Origin: a bacterium BMS3Bbin07
GTDB taxonomy: Bacteria > Nitrospirota > Thermodesulfovibrionia > Thermodesulfovibrionales > JdFR-85
Length of the DNA: 8,510 nucleotides
Assembly (NCBI GenBank): GCA_002898135.1
Contig: BDTQ01000019.1
Coordinates: 1 to 8,510 of the forward strand
Direction of reading: 5' to 3'
Shown: piece by piece, positions 5,689 through 8,510 of the stretch
Position numbering within the stretch: position 1 is the stretch's first letter
Layout: the number at the start of each line of letters is the position of its first letter
The notes under the pieces: model-generated
Databases searched by the model: none
What the model saw: the letters and a program-made list of their open reading frames with translations, nothing else
Told to the model about the DNA's origin: nothing
Translations under genes and position numbers: made by a program

Positions 5689-5892
5689 TTATTTATTGTG
5701 AAAAGCTATGCGCAACTTTATAGAAGCCTCCTTTAATTTTTTATCGAGTGTCCAGAGCGGAATTTCTGTTATTAGAGCCGACGCAAGCAAATGCATATCG
5801 ATGTAACCTAACCCCTTGCCCATAAGTCGATAATGCTCTATAAACTGCATAACTTCTCCGTATTCTGCCTGAATCGCCATAGGAAGCGCTTG
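5689..5892 (-). pseudogene. vapC: VapC-type PIN-domain toxin, C-terminal part, cut off by the IS element
   Basis: This holds the C-terminal 67 or so residues of a VapC-like ribonuclease, from QALPMAIQAEYGEV at the junction to the stop at 5689. It contains the conserved PIN acidic residues in GKGLGYIDMHLLAS (third Asp) and LWTLDKKL (fourth Asp). The apparent start codon upstream at 5928 belongs to the inserted element, not to the gene. The other part is at 8301-8435. Joining the two over one copy of CGCTTG gives an unbroken SLFQALPMAIQAEY reading. VapC toxins cleave tRNA or rRNA; here the product cannot be made whole. Confidence 0.9.
5887..5892. repeat. Target-site duplication, left copy (CGCTTG)
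   Basis: CGCTTG immediately precedes the left IS end (TGTTGAGC at 5893) and is repeated exactly after the right end at 8301-8306. Six bases lies within the 4-8 bp range usual for the IS21 family. Confidence 0.9.
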
Positions 5893-5939
5893 TGTTGAGC
5901 GATAATAATAATTCCCGACTGGCGACAATTAGAAATCCC
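5893..5939 (+). repeat. Left terminal repeat of the IS21 element
   Basis: These 47 bases from the left tip align without gaps to the right tip (8254-8300, complement). Two blocks are identical: 5908-5918 (ATAATTCCCGA) and 5923-5939 (CGACAATTAGAAATCCC). The two-block layout fits transposase-binding repeats inside IS21-family ends. Confidence 0.9.
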
Positions 5940-5991
5940 GAAAATCAGTAAAAGGGAATAAACTATTTACGTCTTAATAAAGGAGGCGTAA

Positions 5992-7476
5992 ATGGTAACA
6001 GATCAACAGGTAAGGAGATTATTTATGCTCAACGAGAAGGGAAAAAGCAGAACCATAGCAGCAGCGAAAGCAGGAATGGACGCCAAAACTGCCCGGAAAT
6101 ACTTAAGAGACGGGAAGTTACCAAGCCAGATCAAGTCCACGCATGACTGGAAGACACGAAAAGATCCATTTGAGGAGGACTGGCCGGCAATACTTGAAAT
6201 GCTGGATATCAACCCCGGCCTTGAGGGCAAAACGATATTTGAATACCTTCAAAACGCAACTCCAGGGCAGTATCAGGACAATCAGCTTCGCACGCTTCAG
6301 CGCAAGCTGAAATATTGGCGAGCTACAGAGGGTCCGGCAAAAGAAGTGTATTTTGCGCAGAAGCACTATCCTGGGGAGTTGTGTGCATCGGATTTCACCC
6401 ACATGAGCAGTCTTGGCATAACAATTCGCGGAGAGATGTTTAAGCATCTGGTATATCATTTTGTACTGACCTACTCAAACTGGGAGACATTTACCATATG
6501 CAATTCAGAGAGTTTTGAAAGTTTAAGCGCGGGGCTGCAGAATGCGTTATGGGAAGTGGGAAGAGTTCCGGCCCGGCACCGATCAGACCGTATGAGTGCA
6601 GCCGTGAATAAGGATTGCAATCCCGAAACTTTTACTCGCAACTACCGGTCACTACTGCGTCATTATGGAATAACACCTGAAAGGACAAACGTAAGAGCCG
6701 CTCACGAAAATGGAGATGTAGAAACATCACACCGGCACTTTAAAAGGGCGGTATCCCAGGCACTCATGCTGCGGGGCAGCAAGGAATTTCACAGCATAGC
6801 TGAATATGAGCAATTCTTACGCAGAATAGCCGGGCAGCTCAATGCGGGACGCAGTGAGCGGTTCGCAGAGGAATTGAGTGTACTCAGAATGCTACCCGCC
6901 AGACGTTTCAATGATCACAAAATAATAGACAATATCAAAGTTGGCAAAAGCAGCACCATACATCTGCAGCATAATACCTATTCTGTTCACAGCCGTCTTA
7001 TCGGGGAGAAAGTACAGGCAAGGATATATGTAGATTATATAGAGATCTGGTATGCACAGAAGCTGGTTGAGCGAATTAAGCGGTTGTCAGGTGAAAGCAA
7101 ACACCGGATTAACTACCGGCATATCATAGACTGGCTGGTACGCAAACCCGGTGCATTTGAGAATTATCGATATAAAGAAGATTTGTTCCCGTCAAGCTGG
7201 TTTCGGATGGCATATGACTGGCTGCGTTCAAATATGACGTTACAGGCCAACAGGCAGTATGTAAGAATCCTGTATTGTGCGGCAAAAGAAGGGCAGAGTG
7301 TGACAGAAAACGCTATCCGGTATTTGCTGGAGCAAGACAAAGAGATCACAGCATTAAACGTACAGCATCTCATTGGCCGGCAAAACAGTATTCCTTTAGC
7401 AACAGACGTCGTTGTAGAAACCAACAGTCTTGAATCCTACGACGCGCTTCTTGAGGAGGTGACCTGTTATGGCTAA
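5992..7476 (+). CDS. istA: IS21-family transposase IstA
   Basis: This is the DDE transposase of the element, 494 residues, which cuts and joins the IS ends. An N-terminal helix-turn-helix (about residues 3-40, with AAAKAGMDAKTARKYLRDGKL) recognises the terminal repeats. The RNase H-like catalytic core shows D134 (CASDFTHM), D199 (HRSDRMSAAV) and E244 (NGDVETSHRHFK). The 45-residue gap from second Asp to Glu is normal. The C-terminal part has the beta-barrel-like segment HNTYSVHSRLIGEKVQARIY. The start ATG follows AAGGAGG (5980-5986) at 5 nt. The stop overlaps the start of istB by 8 nt, indicating translational coupling. There are no frameshifts or internal stops. Confidence 0.96.
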   Translation: MVTDQQVRRLFMLNEKGKSRTIAAAKAGMDAKTARKYLRDGKLPSQIKSTHDWKTRKDPFEEDWPAILEMLDINPGLEGKTIFEYLQNATPGQYQDNQLRTLQRKLKYWRATEGPAKEVYFAQKHYPGELCASDFTHMSSLGITIRGEMFKHLVYHFVLTYSNWETFTICNSESFESLSAGLQNALWEVGRVPARHRSDRMSAAVNKDCNPETFTRNYRSLLRHYGITPERTNVRAAHENGDVETSHRHFKRAVSQALMLRGSKEFHSIAEYEQFLRRIAGQLNAGRSERFAEELSVLRMLPARRFNDHKIIDNIKVGKSSTIHLQHNTYSVHSRLIGEKVQARIYVDYIEIWYAQKLVERIKRLSGESKHRINYRHIIDWLVRKPGAFENYRYKEDLFPSSWFRMAYDWLRSNMTLQANRQYVRILYCAAKEGQSVTENAIRYLLEQDKEITALNVQHLIGRQNSIPLATDVVVETNSLESYDALLEEVTCYG

Positions 7477-8233
7477 GAAACAAGAGGTTGAATTAAATAG
7501 CTGTTTGATGGAGCTCAACCTGACAACAGCCCATAAACGATATACTGAGCTGGCAGAACAGGCAGAGTCGGAATCACTCAGTTATCAGGCATTTTTACTG
7601 AGCGTGCTTGAAGCAGAGTGCCAAACAAGGCGCATACGACGTATAGATCGGAGATTACGCGAATCACGGCTGCCTCTTGAGAAGAATCTTGAAACATTTG
7701 AACTGAAGCGACTGCCACAAAAAGTAAACCGTCAAATTAAAACACTTATGATGGGGGACTTCATTAATCACAACGAAAATGTGCTGATCTTCGGCAATCC
7801 CGGCAGCGGCAAAACACATCTGGTATGCGCACTGGGACAGGAATTGATCAGACAGGATAAACGAATTTACTTCAGTACGTGTGCTTTACTGCTGCAGGAA
7901 CTTCTTCTGGCCAAAAAGGACCTGCACCTTCCAAGGCTCCTGAAGAAACTCAGCCGCTTTGATGCAATAATCATTGATGATATTGGTTATGTACAGCAGG
8001 AAAAGGAAGAAATGGAGGTTCTCTTTACCCTCCTGGCTGAACGATATGAGCAGGGCAGTGTCATGATTACATCAAATCTGCCCTTTTCAAAATGGGAAAA
8101 AATATTCAAAGATCCCATGATGACAGCTGCGGCTGTCGACCGGATCGTGCATCACAGCGTAATTCTGGAACTCAATATTCCAAGTTATCGAATAATTACC
8201 GCTAAAAATCGAAAATTGAAGGAGGCAAGCTGA
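7469..8233 (+). CDS. istB: IS21-family helper ATPase IstB
   Basis: This 254-residue AAA+ ATPase (DnaC/DnaA-like) forms an oligomer on target DNA and activates IstA. The Walker A motif GNPGSGKTH is at residues 109-117. Walker B IIIDDIGY is at 167-174, and the sensor-1 segment MITSNLPFSKW follows at 199-209. A basic stretch RVDR/DRIVHHS near 223-231 supplies the usual C-terminal arginine. The N-terminal domain (residues 1-95) includes the RRIDRRLRESRLP segment typical of IstB. The ATG at 7469 lies inside the end of istA and has GAGGAGGTGA upstream (7453-7462). Length is normal and the gene is intact. Confidence 0.96.
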   Translation: MAKKQEVELNSCLMELNLTTAHKRYTELAEQAESESLSYQAFLLSVLEAECQTRRIRRIDRRLRESRLPLEKNLETFELKRLPQKVNRQIKTLMMGDFINHNENVLIFGNPGSGKTHLVCALGQELIRQDKRIYFSTCALLLQELLLAKKDLHLPRLLKKLSRFDAIIIDDIGYVQQEKEEMEVLFTLLAERYEQGSVMITSNLPFSKWEKIFKDPMMTAAAVDRIVHHSVILELNIPSYRIITAKNRKLKEAS

Positions 8234-8242
8234 TTATTCACT

Positions 8243-8272
8243 AACGACATTTAGGGATTTCTAATTGTCGTT
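8243..8272. repeat. Hairpin inside the IS right end
   Basis: AACGACA (8243-8249) pairs with TGTCGTT (8266-8272). After one T-T mismatch, TTAG (8251-8254) pairs with CTAA (8261-8264) around the loop GGATTT. It starts 10 nt after the istB stop. It may serve as an istB terminator, though no T-tract follows, or as a symmetric transposase site. The left end has no equivalent palindrome. Confidence 0.6.
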
Positions 8273-8300
8273 GCTCGGGAATTATACTTGACGTTTTACA
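8254..8300 (-). repeat. Right terminal repeat of the IS21 element
   Basis: Read on the - strand from base 8300 it begins TGTAAAACG and aligns gap-free with the left tip. Identical blocks lie at 8275-8285 and 8254-8270. Element ends at ACA followed by the duplicated CGCTTG. Confidence 0.9.
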
Positions 8301-8306
8301 CGCTTG
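8301..8306. repeat. Target-site duplication, right copy (CGCTTG)
   Basis: Exact repeat of 5887-5892, directly after the IS right tip. It encodes the QA dipeptide of vapC on the - strand. Confidence 0.9.
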
Positions 8307-8435
8307 AAAGAGAGAAAGTATCTCGGATCTGTTTTTGAGATTCCCGCAAGCGAATTCGCCGACAATAAAGGGATGACAAACAACATCTCCATCATTCAGT
8401 AATCTTCCAAGCTCTGCATCTCCCTCCCGCAAGTG
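8301..8435 (-). pseudogene. vapC: VapC-type PIN-domain toxin, N-terminal part, damaged start
   Basis: On the - strand this part reads HLREGDAELGRLLNDGDVVC and continues with HPFIVGEFACGNLKNRSEIL, then SLFQA up to the IS junction. The conserved glutamate of the PIN active site is in GEFACG. In relatives, about 12 residues (pattern MILVDTSVWIDH) should come before LREGD and supply the first catalytic Asp. They are absent: the frame runs into a TAA at 8450-8448, and no frame shows VDTSVW. A TTG at 8432 could be read as a start but would lack that Asp. An AGGAGG (8462-8457) and ATG (8448-8446) lie upstream, followed at once by a stop two codons on, as if the first codons were deleted or frameshifted. 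Confidence 0.8.
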
Positions 8436-8510
8436 GGTGTTAATGCATTAGCCACGCCTCCTGCTGTCTGTCCTCAGCATACTGGATTCCAGGTAAACAA
8501 GTTATGTGCT

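Larger units (their letters stand above)
5893..8300 (+). mobile_element. Complete IS21-family insertion sequence, 2408 bp
   Basis: The element starts with TGT and ends with ACA, carries intact istA and istB, and is flanked by a 6-bp direct repeat. Its ends align in register. Outer positions 1-15 match loosely. Positions 16-26 (ATAATTCCCGA) and 31-47 (CGACAATTAGAAATCCC) are identical between the left end and the complement of the right end. IS21 elements move by cut-and-paste or cointegrate routes using the IstA transposase and the IstB ATPase. The insertion interrupts a vapC gene on the opposite strand. Intact genes and perfect duplication suggest a fairly recent insertion and a probably active element. 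Confidence 0.95.

Noticed and set aside
5893..5928. Apparent start of the vapC C-terminal frame (MSPVGNYYYRST)
   Set aside because: These codons come from the IS left end. The real gene sequence begins at the target duplication, so they are not part of the toxin.
6003..6459. Two - strand frames inside istA (75 and 113 residues)
   Set aside because: They are antisense to an intact transposase gene and show only unstructured hydrophobic translation.
8241..8300. Apparent C-terminal end of the vapC N-terminal frame (CKTSSIIPEQRQLEIPKCR)
   Set aside because: It is read-through into the IS right tip. Its resemblance to a protein end is an accident of the insertion.
1..8510. tRNA genes, rRNA genes and CRISPR arrays
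   Set aside because: No cloverleaf with a GGTTCAAATCC-like arm, no rRNA blocks and no regularly spaced direct repeats were seen in the window.

Overview
The window looks like a piece of chromosome from an environmental, probably anaerobic or microaerophilic Gram-negative bacterium. The gene order rplM-rpsI-argC is known to me from Desulfobacterota (Geobacter-type) and Nitrospirota genomes. The flavodiiron protein and the GCAGAGA-rich palindromic repeat between rpsI and argC fit such a host. The phylum is an inference and was not tested.

Region 1 (1-1921) is conserved core on the + strand: the end of rplM (ribosomal protein L13), rpsI (S9), a long imperfect palindrome, then a complete argC for arginine biosynthesis. 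Region 2 (about 1940-3909) is a divergent pair. On the - strand is a complete flavodiiron O2/NO reductase with a good sigma70-like promoter and a terminator. On the + strand is a small FMN-binding protein of the pyridoxamine-phosphate-oxidase family. A poorly coding gap (3910-4131) follows.

Region 3 (4132-5547) is visibly AT-richer and all on the - strand. It holds an orphan antitoxin-like gene, a four-helix CopD-like membrane protein, an unlisted 35-residue peptide ending in a CGCGC cysteine cluster, and an ArsR-family repressor that itself carries a CTCGC cluster. The start of arsR and the start of the peptide gene share an almost identical operator-like sequence (TATAAGTAACTAC). This suggests that one repressor controls a compact metal- or thiol-responsive module made of repressor, Cys-tip peptide and membrane protein. 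I regard this as the most interesting part of the window.

Region 4 (5689-8435) is a VapC-type PIN toxin gene on the - strand, split by a complete IS21-family insertion sequence (5893-8300, 2408 bp). The element has intact istA and istB with an 8-nt overlap, matching terminal repeats, 5'-TG...CA-3' ends and a 6-bp target duplication (CGCTTG). Removing the element and one duplication restores the vapC frame exactly across the junction. The vapC 5' end is also missing its conserved first-aspartate segment, so the gene appears to have been damaged twice. The last 75 bases hold no gene I can name.
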